DNA from: Pseudoalteromonas rubra
GTDB taxonomy: Bacteria; Pseudomonadota; Gammaproteobacteria; Enterobacterales; Alteromonadaceae
Direction of reading: 5' to 3'
NCBI RefSeq assembly: GCF_001482385.1
Contig: NZ_CP013611.1
Location: 1,240,001-1,304,000, forward strand
DNA: 64,000 nucleotides
In this document: piece after piece, positions 38,379-48,150 of the stretch
How the letters are laid out: every line of letters begins with the position of its first letter
Numbering within the stretch: position 1 is the stretch's first letter
Position numbers and translations under genes: made by a program
The notes under the pieces: model-generated
What the model saw: the letters and a program-made list of their open reading frames with translations, nothing else
The model's database searches: none
What the model was told of the DNA's origin: nothing

Positions 38379-39737
38379 TTACTGTAAAAATGGCGACCAA
38401 GCTGGTGCCTTAACCTGTCCGTCTAATACCGGCAGGCGAGCCTTAAAGCGGCCATCCATCGACACCAACGCCAGTACCTGCTTATTATTATGCAAGGTAC
38501 TATAAATAATCATAGAGCCGTTCGGCGCAATACTCGGTGATTCATCGAGTCTGGTGCGCGTTAATACCTGAAACAGCCCAGAGTCCAATTCTTTCTTGGC
38601 AATATGGTAACGACCTAATGTCCGATTTACCATTACCAGTTGTTTACCATCAGGCGTGATTGACCCGGCTAAGTTCATGTCGCCGTCAAAAGTGACACGC
38701 CGTGATCTTCCTGTATCTAAATTTAACTTATATATCTGGGCATTACCACCCCTTTCAGATGTATAGACTATTTCTTTGCCATTTGGATGCCAGGTTGGTT
38801 CAGTATCTATACTACGGTGCTTAGTCAGGCGTCTTTCTTTACGCGTTTCAAGGTCAATCAAATAGACCTCTGTTGCGCCGCCTTTATCTTTTGACAACAC
38901 GATCAACATTTGTGTGCCGTCCGGAGAAAATTGCGGTGCACCATTAATCCCGGAATAACTGGTTAAGATCTCACGCTTACCCGTATAGATATCCTGAATA
39001 TAAATTTGTGACTGACGATTCTCAAACGTGACATACGCCAGTTTGTTACCATCCGGTGACCAGGCCGGCGACATCAACGGCTCTTTAGAGCGCAACAGCA
39101 CCTGTTCATTGTAACCATCATAATCTGCCACAACCAGCTGATAAGGTTTATCCTGCTCCTCACGAACAATGACATAGGCAATTTTAGTACGAAATGCGCC
39201 TTTTTCACCCGTCAGAGATTCGTAAACAACGTCGCTGATCTGATGCGCATAATAACGAAAGCTCTGCGCATCAATGACACTCTGGCGCGCCTCCAGGACA
39301 TGATCCTGGCTTTTCATCAATTTGCCGTTGGTCATCATGCGAGTTTCCCCACCGGTGATTTGAGCACGGATCACATCGATCAGCTCATATTTCACCAGAT
39401 AACGATTCGCAGGCTGTTGAGTAATGGTGCCCACAACAACGGCTTCGACGCCCAGTTCAACCCAGGCGTCGTAATCTACTTCTTCATCTGTTGTTGGTAG
39501 CTGAGGCATTTGTTCCTCTGCCACCGGCTTAAACTTACCACTGCGGATCAAGTCCGCTGCAATCACTGAGCTCAGCTCAGCAGGTGCTTCGCCATTGCCA
39601 ATGTATTTAAACGGAGCTATCGCAATCGGTCGGGCACTGTCGACCCCTTCTGTAATTACGATCTCCAGTGCGGCGTAGGCGACCCCCTGCGCAGCGAAAG
39701 CCAGAACCAAGAGTAAATTTCTTAAATGGTTGTACAT
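38379..39737 (-). CDS. tolB: Tol-Pal system protein TolB
   Basis: 452 residues. Signal peptide cleaved near residue 22 (AQGVAYA). An N-terminal alpha/beta domain is followed by a six-bladed beta-propeller, visible as repeats such as [30 protein letters not shown] and [14 protein letters not shown]. Periplasmic; binds Pal and TolA. The 42-bp gap to pal is normal for this operon. Confidence 0.96.
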   Translation of the reverse strand: MYNHLRNLLLVLAFAAQGVAYAALEIVITEGVDSARPIAIAPFKYIGNGEAPAELSSVIAADLIRSGKFKPVAEEQMPQLPTTDEEVDYDAWVELGVEAVVVGTITQQPANRYLVKYELIDVIRAQITGGETRMMTNGKLMKSQDHVLEARQSVIDAQSFRYYAHQISDVVYESLTGEKGAFRTKIAYVIVREEQDKPYQLVVADYDGYNEQVLLRSKEPLMSPAWSPDGNKLAYVTFENRQSQIYIQDIYTGKREILTSYSGINGAPQFSPDGTQMLIVLSKDKGGATEVYLIDLETRKERRLTKHRSIDTEPTWHPNGKEIVYTSERGGNAQIYKLNLDTGRSRRVTFDGDMNLAGSITPDGKQLVMVNRTLGRYHIAKKELDSGLFQVLTRTRLDESPSIAPNGSMIIYSTLHNNKQVLALVSMDGRFKARLPVLDGQVKAPAWSPFLQ

Positions 39738-39746
39738 GGTCTTCCT

Positions 39747-40688
39747 TTATAGAGTTGGTTTAATCGTCAGGTTAATATTCTTAAGCTGTTCGAAAACATC
39801 TTTATTTTCAGAAACAGGTAACGTATCTGCCATTCGCACTGCTCGTAAAGCCGCTTCACACACCAGTTTGTCACCACCGAGTGACTCTGCTTGTGTAACC
39901 AGACCATTGAAGCCCAGGCGAATATTCAGACGACACTGCTTACCCTTCATTTTCTCATCGATCAACAGGTTAGATTGGATCCGCTGCATGATCAGTGCCT
40001 TGTACTTGTCGACTTCCGTCAGGATCTGTTGCTGGCGGACCTTGGCTCTGGCGGCTTGTTCCTGTGCCAATTGCTCCTGAAGCAGTTGCTCTTGCAAAGC
40101 TTTTTGGCGCGCTTCTTCAGCAGCCTGAGCCTTACGTTTAGCTTCTTCTTCTTGTTGCTTGCGCTTGGCTTCCGCCTGTCTCAACCTGCCTTCCTCGGCT
40201 TTACGCTTTTCGGCAGCGGCTTTAGCAGCCTGCTCTGCGGCATGAGCTTCCTGACGGGCTTTTTCAGCCTGTTGACGCTCTTTGTTTTGAATTTCCTGAG
40301 CGCGTTTCGCCTGCGCTTCTGCCTTACGCTTTTCTTCAAGCTTGGCCAGACGCTGCTGCTCTAGCTTTTTGATCCGACGGGCTTCGGCTTCACGGTCTTT
40401 ACGTGCCTGAACAGCACGACGCTCTAAATCACGGATCCGTTTCTCTTCGGCTCGTTTTTGTTGCGCTTCTTTTTCACGAAGCTGAGCAATCTTCTTTTCT
40501 ACAGCCTGCTGGTCAACCGATATCGCTGACACGGCTTTGGCTTCTTCAATTTCATTAACGGCCGGATTAAGTTGAACTTCCATCACGCTCGGGCTGGAAA
40601 ATTGGAAATTAGCCGTTGCAAACAATAACCCGGCTATCGCGAAATGAAGTAAAAATGACTTAAATATGCCGCTGGTTAAAGCATCCAT
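39747..40688 (-). CDS. tolA: Tol-Pal system protein TolA
   Basis: 313 residues, shorter than E. coli TolA (421), mainly because the helical middle is shorter. One membrane anchor (about 10-30, SFLLHFAIAGLLFATA); a long Ala/Glu/Lys/Arg-rich helix (about 55-220); and a C-terminal domain III with CRLNIRLGFNGLVTQAE and ALRAVRMADTLPV. It spans the periplasm and passes proton-motive force from TolQR to TolB-Pal. Its ATG shares one base with the tolR stop. Confidence 0.95.
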   Translation of the reverse strand: MDALTSGIFKSFLLHFAIAGLLFATANFQFSSPSVMEVQLNPAVNEIEEAKAVSAISVDQQAVEKKIAQLREKEAQQKRAEEKRIRDLERRAVQARKDREAEARRIKKLEQQRLAKLEEKRKAEAQAKRAQEIQNKERQQAEKARQEAHAAEQAAKAAAEKRKAEEGRLRQAEAKRKQQEEEAKRKAQAAEEARQKALQEQLLQEQLAQEQAARAKVRQQQILTEVDKYKALIMQRIQSNLLIDEKMKGKQCRLNIRLGFNGLVTQAESLGGDKLVCEAALRAVRMADTLPVSENKDVFEQLKNINLTIKPTL

Positions 40689-41116
40689 TAACTATCCTCA
40701 AACGATTTAGTCATTAACCCAACAGACGGCACACCGGCATTTTTCAAAAAATCCATGAGTAACAGAACTTCCTGATATGACACATGCCCTGAGCCTTTAA
40801 TCATCACTGGGGTCTCCGGGTTTTGCTGTAACTTCAGCTTAATAATGGCTGCCACTTCGACGGCATCCATTGGTGCGTCAGGGTCAGTGCCCACGGTCAC
40901 ATAGTAACGGCCTTCAGCATCGATAGTAGCAATAATAGGTGGCGCATCTTTGGTGTCTACCAGATCTGACTCCTCCATCTGCGGTAAGTCCACTTTAACA
41001 CCATGCGTGATCAGCGGCGCCGTTGCCATAAAGATGATTAACAGCACCAGCATAACATCAATGTATGGCACCACATTGATCTCTGCGACAGGACGGCGCC
41101 TCTTATGCTGATACAT
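40688..41116 (-). CDS. tolR: Tol-Pal system protein TolR
   Basis: 142 residues. ExbD/TolR family with one membrane segment holding the essential Asp in [18 protein letters not shown]; the periplasmic part ends [14 protein letters not shown]. Overlaps tolQ by 14 bp and tolA by 1 bp. Forms the proton-driven motor with TolQ. Confidence 0.96.
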   Translation of the reverse strand: MYQHKRRRPVAEINVVPYIDVMLVLLIIFMATAPLITHGVKVDLPQMEESDLVDTKDAPPIIATIDAEGRYYVTVGTDPDAPMDAVEVAAIIKLKLQQNPETPVMIKGSGHVSYQEVLLLMDFLKNAGVPSVGLMTKSFEDS

Positions 41117-41807
41117 TTTGCTTAGCCTCAGTTAAGCTGGCAGCCTGGCGATGCAGAATATTGGCAAACTCTTCCATGAAGTTGATGTAGTTTGACTCCA
41201 GCTTTTCTACATTCTTTGCAAAGCGGTTATATGCCATGACCGCCGGGATGGCCGCAAACAGACCCATGGCCGTAGCAATCAAAGCTTCAGCAATACCAGG
41301 CGCAACCATTTGCAACGTTGCCTGCTTCACTTCACCCAGCGCAATAAAAGCATTCATGATCCCCCAAACAGTACCGAATAGGCCGATGTAAGGGCTAATA
41401 GAGCCAACCGTTGCCAAAAATGATAATCCAGATTCAACTTTCTCAACTTCGCGTGACAGAGCTACACGCATGGAGCGATGTGTCCCTTCTATGATCATGC
41501 TCGCCGATCCTGTGTTTTGTTTTTTGTGGCGTGCAAATTCTTTAAATCCGGATACAAATAGCGCTTCTAAGCCACTTGAGCTGCCCGCTCTGGCCGTAAT
41601 TTCATTATATAACTTGCCCAAATCCATTCCCGACCAGAACTTTTGTTCAAATTTTTTCGCATCTGCCAGAGACTGTGCCAATATGCTGCGGCGCTGAAAA
41701 ATAATGGCCCATGAAGCAACCGACATGCCGACCAGTGTCAACATTACAAGTTGCACGAGGATACTGGCTTCTAAAATGAGATCTACGAAATTAAGTCCCG
41801 ATTCCAC
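41103..41807 (-). CDS. tolQ: Tol-Pal system protein TolQ
   Basis: 234 residues. MotA/TolQ/ExbB family with three membrane helices (about 16-38, 135-157, 170-192). Signature pieces: [19 protein letters not shown] and [20 protein letters not shown]. First gene of the cluster here: ybgC, which precedes tolQ in E. coli, is absent, and the 987 bp upstream hold no protein gene. Confidence 0.96.
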   Translation of the reverse strand: MESGLNFVDLILEASILVQLVMLTLVGMSVASWAIIFQRRSILAQSLADAKKFEQKFWSGMDLGKLYNEITARAGSSSGLEALFVSGFKEFARHKKQNTGSASMIIEGTHRSMRVALSREVEKVESGLSFLATVGSISPYIGLFGTVWGIMNAFIALGEVKQATLQMVAPGIAEALIATAMGLFAAIPAVMAYNRFAKNVEKLESNYINFMEEFANILHRQAASLTEAKQNVSA

Positions 41808-42421
41808 GTTGTTATACTCCTAGAAAATAATTGTGTTCTCGGCCAAGGCAGCCGTCACCGTATTGACTGTAAGCCAGCAAAAAGGTTCCGGTAGTTTAAC
41901 CACACTAATAAGGGCTTACAATCTCAATGCCGTAAAATCCACTTAAATGCCGATAATTCGCACATTCAGCCCCTTGACTCTATATTTTGGCCCGATTGAC
42001 GGACCTCCACCCAGCACCGGAGCAAATATAGCTCATACAAAACCCCACCTTCATTACACACGGTTAGCAATAAAAACAGCCCATAACAAAGTGAACTTGA
42101 TCCTTATTTGCAAAGCCTAGCGCGTGTTTGTGACATAAAATTAATGTGGTCGGAACTGTACAGCGTTGAGCGTGTTTATTTATTTATGCAACCTGCATAA
42201 AAGTAAAGTTTTATTCACTATCTCCGAATAAACCCTCAAAAACCGATTGGTAATACCAATTAACAACAAATAATCTAATATTCACAAATTGGGTATAATA
42301 AATACAACTCCTTATTTTACATAAACTTACAAAACACCATCAGTTTATGTTTTATTCAATAAGGGACTAAAAAAACTCATCGCATTAGTTTTTTTTATAG
42401 CAAAACCGCAATTTTTCTAGT
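41808..42421. other. Gene-free spacer upstream of tolQ
   Basis: About 610 bp, AT-rich in its right half, with no plausible protein gene. It should hold the tolQ promoter. It contains a PdhR-like inverted repeat at 42246-42260 and a TATAAT at 42294-42299 with no clear -35. Confidence 0.5.
42246..42260. promoter_or_regulatory. PdhR-like inverted repeat ATTGGT-AAT-ACCAAT
   Basis: Perfect match to the PdhR-type GntR operator pattern (ATTGGT-N3-ACCAAT). No pyruvate-metabolism gene is near, so it may be chance, a dispersed intergenic repeat, or a site for another GntR regulator. Confidence 0.35.
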
Positions 42422-42450
42422 TTGATAAAATCCCTCAGTCACCTTATTAT
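42422..42450 (+). promoter_or_regulatory. Sigma-70-type promoter of the candidate small RNA
   Basis: TTGATA (42422-42427), exactly 17 bp, TATTAT (42445-42450). The expected start is near 42458. Confidence 0.6.
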
Positions 42451-42457
42451 ACTCCCC

Positions 42458-42635
42458 GTACTGAGCGAGCAGCATCTCTCAATGCAAATGCACAGTTACT
42501 TAGGCCGCAGAAGTCTGATTTATTCTGCAGTCATGATGAGGAAATTTTGGATAACACCTTAATGTACTCATCTGTTCCCTGGATTACTTCCTTCAACTTG
42601 TTGTTTTCGCCCGCACACTGTGCGGGCTTTTTTTT
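42458..42635 (+). ncRNA. Candidate intergenic small RNA, about 178 nt
   Basis: A stand-alone transcription unit is predicted between ruvB and tolQ, both on the other strand: promoter at 42422-42450, terminator at 42609-42635. An internal hairpin GCAGAA/TTCTGC lies around 42514-42535. A frame of 26 codons (MQMHSYLGRRSLIYSAV...) starts at the ATGCAAATG near 42483, but no ribosome site precedes it. It does not match 6S, GcvB, RyhB or Spot 42 as remembered. Family and targets are unknown. Confidence 0.5.
42609..42635 (+). terminator. Strong terminator of the candidate small RNA
   Basis: 8-bp GC-rich stem GCCCGCAC/GTGCGGGC, 3-nt loop, then eight T. It cannot serve ruvB or tolQ, which are on the other strand. 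Confidence 0.85.
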
Positions 42636-42794
42636 GTCCGCAGTTTACGAACACATCAGAATATTGATCTGCTTAAAATAAATGAAGCAAAATGAGCATG
42701 AAATGAATACGAGTGTGCAGAGGTGGGAGTGTAAGATCCAGGAAGCGCATTGCGCGCTGCCTGGCAGGTCGTCTGAGAATTAAGAGTATACGCG

Positions 42795-43802
42795 TTAGTC
42801 GCCTGGTTTCGCTAAATCGAAATGCAGATAAGCCCTGTCTGATACGATCCGTCCTCTGGGCGTGCGCTGAATGAAGCCCTGCTGGATCAGGTAAGGTTCT
42901 ATCACATCTTCTATGGTTTCACGCTCTTCACCTATGGCCGCTGCCAGATTATCCAAACCCACAGGACCCCCCATGAATTTTTCAATAATTGCAAGTAAGT
43001 ACTTACGATCCATGTAATCGAAACCACACTTATCGACGTCAACCATGTCCAGCGCCTGACTGGCAATCAGCTCGTCTACGCTGCCGTCCCCTTTAACCTG
43101 GGCGAAATCCCGAACCCGTCGCAGCAAGCGATTAGCAATACGCGGGGTGCCTCGGGCACGTTTCGCCACTTCAACCGCACCCGCGTCACTGATTTCAAGA
43201 TTAAGAAAATGCGCAGAGCGCGACACAATCGATGCCAGCTCAGCCACAGAGTAAAACTCAAGACGTTGCACAATACCGAAACGATCTCTCAGAGGGGAAG
43301 TCAGAGATCCTGCACGGGTCGTAGCCCCCACCAAAGTAAAAGGTGGCAAGTCCAGTTTAATCGACCGCGCGGCGGGCCCTTCACCAATCATAATGTCGAG
43401 CTGATAATCTTCCATTGCAGGGTATAGGATCTCTTCAACCTGAGGGCTCAAACGATGTATTTCATCAATAAACAACACATCTCCTTGCTCCAGATTGGTC
43501 AGCATTGCAGCAAGGTCGCCGGCTTTTTCAAGCACCGGCCCTGAGGTGGTTTTAATATTCACACCCAGTTCATTCGCCACAATATTTGCCAAGGTCGTTT
43601 TACCTAAGCCCGGCGGGCCAAATATCAGCAAGTGATCGAGTGCTTCTTCACGACTGCGTGCAGCTTCAATGAAGATTTCCATTTGCTGCTTTACATGCTG
43701 CTGACCGGTATAGTCCGCCAACAACTTAGGTCGTATTGCTCTGTCTACGGCCTCTTCACTGCCCTGCACTTCTGGCTCAATGAGTCTGTCTGCTTCAATC
43801 AT
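42795..43802 (-). CDS. ruvB: Holliday junction branch migration ATPase RuvB
   Basis: 335 residues. AAA+ ATPase with Walker A GPPGLGKT (62-69), Walker [11 protein letters not shown], and sensor-1 region VGATTRAG; C-terminal winged helix with [18 protein letters not shown]. Drives branch migration with RuvA. Last gene of ruvCAB, 20 bp after ruvA. Confidence 0.97.
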   Translation of the reverse strand: MIEADRLIEPEVQGSEEAVDRAIRPKLLADYTGQQHVKQQMEIFIEAARSREEALDHLLIFGPPGLGKTTLANIVANELGVNIKTTSGPVLEKAGDLAAMLTNLEQGDVLFIDEIHRLSPQVEEILYPAMEDYQLDIMIGEGPAARSIKLDLPPFTLVGATTRAGSLTSPLRDRFGIVQRLEFYSVAELASIVSRSAHFLNLEISDAGAVEVAKRARGTPRIANRLLRRVRDFAQVKGDGSVDELIASQALDMVDVDKCGFDYMDRKYLLAIIEKFMGGPVGLDNLAAAIGEERETIEDVIEPYLIQQGFIQRTPRGRIVSDRAYLHFDLAKPGD

Positions 43803-43822
43803 AATTATCTAGTCAGCCTTTC

Positions 43823-44440
43823 TTACATCATAGATCTCAGGGCTTCTTTGATTAGCCCTTCGGTATCCATGCCTGGTTTACTCACCGCTTTCAGTGCTTT
43901 TTGCGCTTGTGCAGGTTTATAGCCAAGAGCTAACAATGCTGCCAACGCATCGTCTTCAGGCGTATTTGCCACAGTAGGATCTTCCTGAGGCGCTAAAATA
44001 GCGTTATCGCTGAATGGAGTCAGTAAATCATGACCAAAGTTCTTCAGCTTGTCTTTCATCTCAAGCACCAGCCGCTCAGCGGTTTTCTTGCCTACACCCG
44101 GGATTTTCACCAAAGTAGACGCGTCGCCCTGATTAACACACTGTACAAACTGCTCTGCCGACATACCGGATAAAATCGCCAGTGCCAGCTTAGGGCCAAC
44201 ACCATTAGCCTTGATCAGCTCGCGAAATAACGCCCGCTCAGTTTTGTGGTTAAAGCCAAACAGTAATTGTGCATCTTCGCGCACCACAAAATGAGTATAG
44301 ATGGTTGCTTCATTACCCGCCTGAGGTAACTCATAAAAGCACGTCATCGGCATTTGCACTTCATAACCGATGCCACTTACGTCTAACAGGATCTCTGGTG
44401 GCTGTTTTTCTACCAAAGTACCTTTGAGTCTGCCTATCAT
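43823..44440 (-). CDS. ruvA: Holliday junction branch migration protein RuvA
   Basis: 205 residues. OB-fold domain I ([20 protein letters not shown]), two helix-hairpin-helix motifs ([15 protein letters not shown] and [16 protein letters not shown]), and C-terminal domain III ([16 protein letters not shown]) that contacts RuvB. It starts 2 bp after ruvC. Confidence 0.97.
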   Translation of the reverse strand: MIGRLKGTLVEKQPPEILLDVSGIGYEVQMPMTCFYELPQAGNEATIYTHFVVREDAQLLFGFNHKTERALFRELIKANGVGPKLALAILSGMSAEQFVQCVNQGDASTLVKIPGVGKKTAERLVLEMKDKLKNFGHDLLTPFSDNAILAPQEDPTVANTPEDDALAALLALGYKPAQAQKALKAVSKPGMDTEGLIKEALRSMM

Positions 44441-44442
44441 AA

Positions 44443-44964
44443 TTACCTCAATCTTCCTCGTACGGTTTTTTTCGCACTACCTGCCAGCTTGATCAGATTT
44501 TGCTCTGAATGAGCATGACAAATTGCAATGGCCAGCGCATCAGCGGCATCGGCCTGGGGAGTACCCGGGAGTTTTAATAGTCGTTTCACCATTTCCTGAA
44601 CCTGAGACTTATTCGCTCCGCCAGTGCCAACAACGGCTTGTTTGACCTGCCGGGCTGAATATTCAAATACCTCAATCTCGTTCATCGTGGCTGCGACAAT
44701 GGCTGCACCGCGTGCCTGACCGAGCTTTAAAGCGGAATCAGGGTTGTGCGCCATAAAGACTTGCTCAATCGCAAACCCCTGCGGGTTAAACTGTTCGATA
44801 ATCTGGCTTACGCCCTGATAAATCATCTGTAGTCGTTGTGGGAATGGCTTATCACCAAGTCGAATACAACCGCTGCCCAGATACTGAAACTGACTGCCTT
44901 GACGTTTAACTACGCCGTATCCGGTCAGCCTGGAGCCTGGATCTATGCCTAAAATTACTGCCAA
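44443..44964 (-). CDS. ruvC: Crossover junction endodeoxyribonuclease RuvC
   Basis: 173 residues. Resolves Holliday junctions. Catalytic acidic residues lie in [12 protein letters not shown] (Asp7), FAIEQVFM and [16 protein letters not shown]. The start is TTG: no ATG or GTG lies in frame upstream, and GAGAG sits 8 nt before it. A LexA-type box lies 42 bp upstream, so ruvCAB appears to be an SOS operon with ruvC included, unlike E. coli where only ruvAB is SOS-controlled. Confidence 0.95.
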   Translation of the reverse strand: MAVILGIDPGSRLTGYGVVKRQGSQFQYLGSGCIRLGDKPFPQRLQMIYQGVSQIIEQFNPQGFAIEQVFMAHNPDSALKLGQARGAAIVAATMNEIEVFEYSARQVKQAVVGTGGANKSQVQEMVKRLLKLPGTPQADAADALAIAICHAHSEQNLIKLAGSAKKTVRGRLR

Positions 44965-45005
44965 GGCGCATACTCTCGTTGTTTTTTCGCTATCATGCCA
45001 AAATA

Positions 45006-45021
45006 CTGTATGGATTTCCAG
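45006..45021 (-). promoter_or_regulatory. LexA-type SOS box upstream of ruvC
   Basis: On the minus strand ACTGGAAATCCATACAGT contains CTG-N10-CAG with good flanks, 42 bp before the ruvC start and between the aspS terminator and ruvC. One half-site deviates (CTGG instead of CTGT). Confidence 0.6.
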
Positions 45022-45041
45022 TTATGTATAACTTGCAGAAT

Positions 45042-45065
45042 AAAAAAAGCGGCATAATCGCCGCT
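45042..45065 (-). terminator. aspS terminator
   Basis: Stem AGCGGC/GCCGCT with a 6-nt loop followed on the minus strand by seven T; separates aspS from ruvCAB. Confidence 0.85.
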
Positions 45066-45086
45066 CTTTCACTCTATTCGCTGTAA

Positions 45087-46862
45087 TTATTCAGCATCTT
45101 TTTGTTGCGCGGTTACTGTTACCGCGAGCTCTTTCAGTGCATCCGGGTTTGCAACGCTAGGTGCATTGGTCATCAGACATGATGCCTGAGTCGTTTTCGG
45201 GAACGCAATCACATCACGAATGTTGTCTGTACCACACAGCAGCATTACCAGACGATCCAGACCAAATGCCAGACCTGCATGCGGTGGCGTACCGTACTTC
45301 AGTGCATCCAGCAAGAAGCCGAATTTGTCTTGCTGCTCTTGCTCATCAATACCCAGGATACGGAAAGCCGCTTGCTGCATATCGTTGTTGTGGATCCGCA
45401 CAGAACCCCCACCGACTTCGTATCCGTTCAATACCATGTCGTAGGCATCTGAGATTGCACCAGCCGGATTGGCTTCCAGCTCTGCCGCTGAAATGTCTTT
45501 AGGTGCTGTGAACGGGTGGTGTACTGCGTGCAGGTTACCTTCGTCGTCTTCCTCAAACATTGGGAAATCAACAACCCACAGCGGTGCCCACTGGTTCAGG
45601 TTTGTCAGCTCAAGGTCCTGGCCCACTTTCAGACGCAGTGCACCCATAGCTTCGTTAACAACATTACGCTTATCAGCACCAAACAGAATGATGTCGCCAG
45701 TCTGTGCATTTGTGCGTGCCAGGATCCCTTTGATCACTTCTTCATTCAGGAACTTGGCAATCGGCGACTGAATACCTTCAAGGCCAGCGTCCAGATCGTT
45801 CACCTTCATCCATGCCAGGCCTTTGGCCCCATAGATACCAACAAACTTTGTGTACTCATCAATTTGCTTACGAGACAGTGATGCACCACCCGGTACAGTC
45901 AACACAGCGACACGGCCTTTCTCGTCATTTGCAGGGCCGGCAAGTACTTTAAACTCAACGTCCTTAACCAGATCAGCAACATCAATCAGCTCCAACGGGT
46001 TTCGCAAGTCAGGCTTATCTGAACCATATCGACGCATTGCCTCTTCGTAGCTCATTACCGGGAACTGGCCCAGATCAACCTCAAGCAGTTCCTGCCACAT
46101 TTCGCGGATCAAGCGCTCTGTGATATCTCGCACCTGATCAGATGTCATGAACGACGTCTCTAAATCGATTTGAGTGAATTCAGGCTGACGATCCGCACGT
46201 AAATCTTCATCACGGAAACATTTCACGATTTGATAGTAACGATCAAAGCCAGACATCATCAGCAACTGTTTAAACAGCTGAGGCGACTGTGGCAATGCAT
46301 AGAAGCTCCCTTTGTGTACACGGCTTGGTACCAGATAATCACGCGCACCTTCTGGAGTTGCTTTTGTCAGTACCGGCGTTTCAATGTCCAGGAAGTCATT
46401 GCTATCGAGGAAGCGACGCACAAAGCTCGAAGCTTTAGCGCGTAATTTAATGCGGTCGCTCATTTCAAGACGACGCAGGTCAAGGTAGCGATAGGTCAGA
46501 CGACGCTCTTCTGAGTTTTCCTGGTTAAAGTCCAGTGGTAGTGGCTCAGCGCGGTTAATAATTGTCAGGCCCGTACCGAGGATCTCTACTTCACCGGTTG
46601 CCATATCCTGATTAATTTGGCTCTCAGGACGCGCACGAACTGTACCTGTCACTTTAACACAGAACTCTTGACGCAATGTGTTAGCAACATCCATCAGGCC
46701 ATCTACTTCTGGATCAAACACAACCTGGACCAAACCTTCGCGATCTCGCAGATCAATGAAGATCAGGCCACCCAGATCGCGACGTTTGTTGATCCAGCCA
46801 CATAGCTCCACTTCCTGACCTACATGGTCCTTGTTTAATTTTCCGCAGTATATTGAGCGCAT
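45087..46862 (-). CDS. aspS: Aspartyl-tRNA synthetase
   Basis: 591 residues (E. coli 590). Class II synthetase: N-terminal OB-fold anticodon-binding domain ([15 protein letters not shown]), motif 2 [18 protein letters not shown], a bacterial GAD insertion (about 290-420), and motif 3 [15 protein letters not shown]. Charges tRNA-Asp. It has its own terminator and diverges from the DUF72 gene across about 180 bp. Confidence 0.97.
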   Translation of the reverse strand: MRSIYCGKLNKDHVGQEVELCGWINKRRDLGGLIFIDLRDREGLVQVVFDPEVDGLMDVANTLRQEFCVKVTGTVRARPESQINQDMATGEVEILGTGLTIINRAEPLPLDFNQENSEERRLTYRYLDLRRLEMSDRIKLRAKASSFVRRFLDSNDFLDIETPVLTKATPEGARDYLVPSRVHKGSFYALPQSPQLFKQLLMMSGFDRYYQIVKCFRDEDLRADRQPEFTQIDLETSFMTSDQVRDITERLIREMWQELLEVDLGQFPVMSYEEAMRRYGSDKPDLRNPLELIDVADLVKDVEFKVLAGPANDEKGRVAVLTVPGGASLSRKQIDEYTKFVGIYGAKGLAWMKVNDLDAGLEGIQSPIAKFLNEEVIKGILARTNAQTGDIILFGADKRNVVNEAMGALRLKVGQDLELTNLNQWAPLWVVDFPMFEEDDEGNLHAVHHPFTAPKDISAAELEANPAGAISDAYDMVLNGYEVGGGSVRIHNNDMQQAAFRILGIDEQEQQDKFGFLLDALKYGTPPHAGLAFGLDRLVMLLCGTDNIRDVIAFPKTTQASCLMTNAPSVANPDALKELAVTVTAQQKDAE

Positions 46863-47040
46863 AATAATCCTATTTGCCTACTTACTCTAAAGGGCATAAT
46901 GAATGATAAATTTAATCGCCAATTATATAAAATTGCCACGCTTTGTCATCCCACAAAGGCCGGATTCTTTCGCTGTTGCGATTTTTTCTCCATCCGGACT
47001 TTGCTAGACTCCAACGCAAAGCAATATGGGAGCGAATGAG

Positions 47041-47889
47041 ATGCTGTATTTGGGGTGCCCTCAGTGGAGCGCAGCGCATTGGAAAGGCCGTTTTTTTACG
47101 AGTGACTGTAAAACCGCAGATATGTTGCGTGAGTACGCACAGATCTTTAATAGTGTAGAGGGTAATACCAGCTTTTATGCCAGTCCTAAGCCAGAAACTA
47201 TCACAACCTGGTCAAACGCCGTCCCCGACACCTTTCGCTTTACCTTTAAAATCCCGAAATACATTTCTCACGAGCTGGCGTTAAGCCAGTGCCAGCAAGA
47301 GCTCAAGCAGTGGCTCGATTTATTCTCGCCACTCTTTTCACGCCTTGGCATGGTGATGTTGCAACTCCCTGCCAGTTGCAGCCCCGAGTACCTGACCCGA
47401 ATTACAGACTTCATAGCACAAATACCAAAAGAACTAACACTGGGTATTGAAGTCAGACATCGGGATTTTTTTGCCAAGGGGGACGCAGAAAAACGCTTTA
47501 ACCAGCTCTTAATGCACACAGGTGTGAATCGTATTATCATGGACACACGGCCGTTGTTTAGTGAGCCCCCGGCGACCCCCGCCATCATAGATGCTCAGCA
47601 AAAAAAGCCCCGGGTCCCCGTAAATGTCATCGCTACTGCTCAGGCACCGATGCTGCGCTTTGTTGGCTGTTCAGATTTAGCTGCAAACCGCACATTTTAT
47701 GCACCCTGGCTTAACAAAATTCGTGGCTGGTTAAATGAAGGCCGTACCCCTTATGTGTTTTTTCACACTGCCGACAACCATGATGCCCCGTTGCTGGCCA
47801 GACAGTTTATTGAGGATCTGGGGATACCGCATCAAGTGTTGGCTCCCTTTCCTGCAGAGCGTCAGCCCCAACAACAGACGTTAATTTAA
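47041..47889 (+). CDS. DUF72 (YecE-like) family protein
   Basis: 282 residues from ATG 47041, which has GGGAG upstream; an in-frame ATG 15 bp earlier lacks a ribosome site. DUF72 has a TIM-barrel-like fold of unknown activity. Family pieces: LYLGCPQWSAAHWKG, SVEGNTSFYASPKPET, FRFTFKIPKYISHEL, GIEVRHRDFF and YVFFHTADNHDAPLLA. In E. coli yecE lies near aspS, so the neighbourhood is conserved. Confidence 0.9.
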   Translation: MLYLGCPQWSAAHWKGRFFTSDCKTADMLREYAQIFNSVEGNTSFYASPKPETITTWSNAVPDTFRFTFKIPKYISHELALSQCQQELKQWLDLFSPLFSRLGMVMLQLPASCSPEYLTRITDFIAQIPKELTLGIEVRHRDFFAKGDAEKRFNQLLMHTGVNRIIMDTRPLFSEPPATPAIIDAQQKKPRVPVNVIATAQAPMLRFVGCSDLAANRTFYAPWLNKIRGWLNEGRTPYVFFHTADNHDAPLLARQFIEDLGIPHQVLAPFPAERQPQQQTLI

Positions 47890-47893
47890 CCAC

Positions 47894-47922
47894 TTGACAG
47901 TGAATGGATTTTGCTGGATGTT
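47894..47922 (+). promoter_or_regulatory. Possible promoter of the RiPP-like peptide gene
   Basis: A perfect TTGACA (47894-47899) lies 17 bp before GATGTT (47917-47922), a poor -10. It starts just after the DUF72 stop codon. Confidence 0.35.
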
Positions 47923-47952
47923 AAAGGGGCAAACAACAATAAGGAAAATACT

Positions 47953-48117
47953 ATGCAATTAAAACTCAATAAAAAACCAGTTAAACAACTCTCTGATGAC
48001 CAGTCAGCATTGCCAGCAAAAGCAACGCGTGCGGTTGGCGGTGCAGGAAGAGCGGCACTGCAAAAAACAGGTGGCAACTCACGTGCATCTGATTGCTGTA
48101 CAATGACAGACAACTAA
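47953..48117 (+). CDS. Orphan RiPP/class I lanthipeptide-precursor-like peptide
   Basis: 54 residues, with a good ribosome site AAGGAAA 5 nt before the ATG. The first half, MQLKLNKKPVKQLSDD followed by LPAKATRAVGG, has the KLNKK...LS...GG layout of leader peptides recognised in class I lanthipeptide-type and bacteriocin-like precursors. A GG at residues 29-30 would be the cleavage site. The core (31-54) has Ser, Thr and a Cys pair (SRASDCCTMTDN), residues usable for thioether or disulfide formation. No modification enzyme, protease or exporter lies within the window. The precursor call is by pattern only. Confidence 0.6.
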   Translation: MQLKLNKKPVKQLSDDQSALPAKATRAVGGAGRAALQKTGGNSRASDCCTMTDN

Positions 48118-48150
48118 GCTGACAATAGCAGGGCATGCTGGCCCTGCTCA

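Noticed and set aside
42483..42563. 26-codon open frame within the candidate small RNA
   Set aside because: No ribosome binding site precedes it; kept as a possibility in the RNA entry only.
42458..42635. Known small RNAs (6S, GcvB, RyhB, Spot 42) at the intergenic locus
   Set aside because: The sequence does not resemble any of them as recalled.
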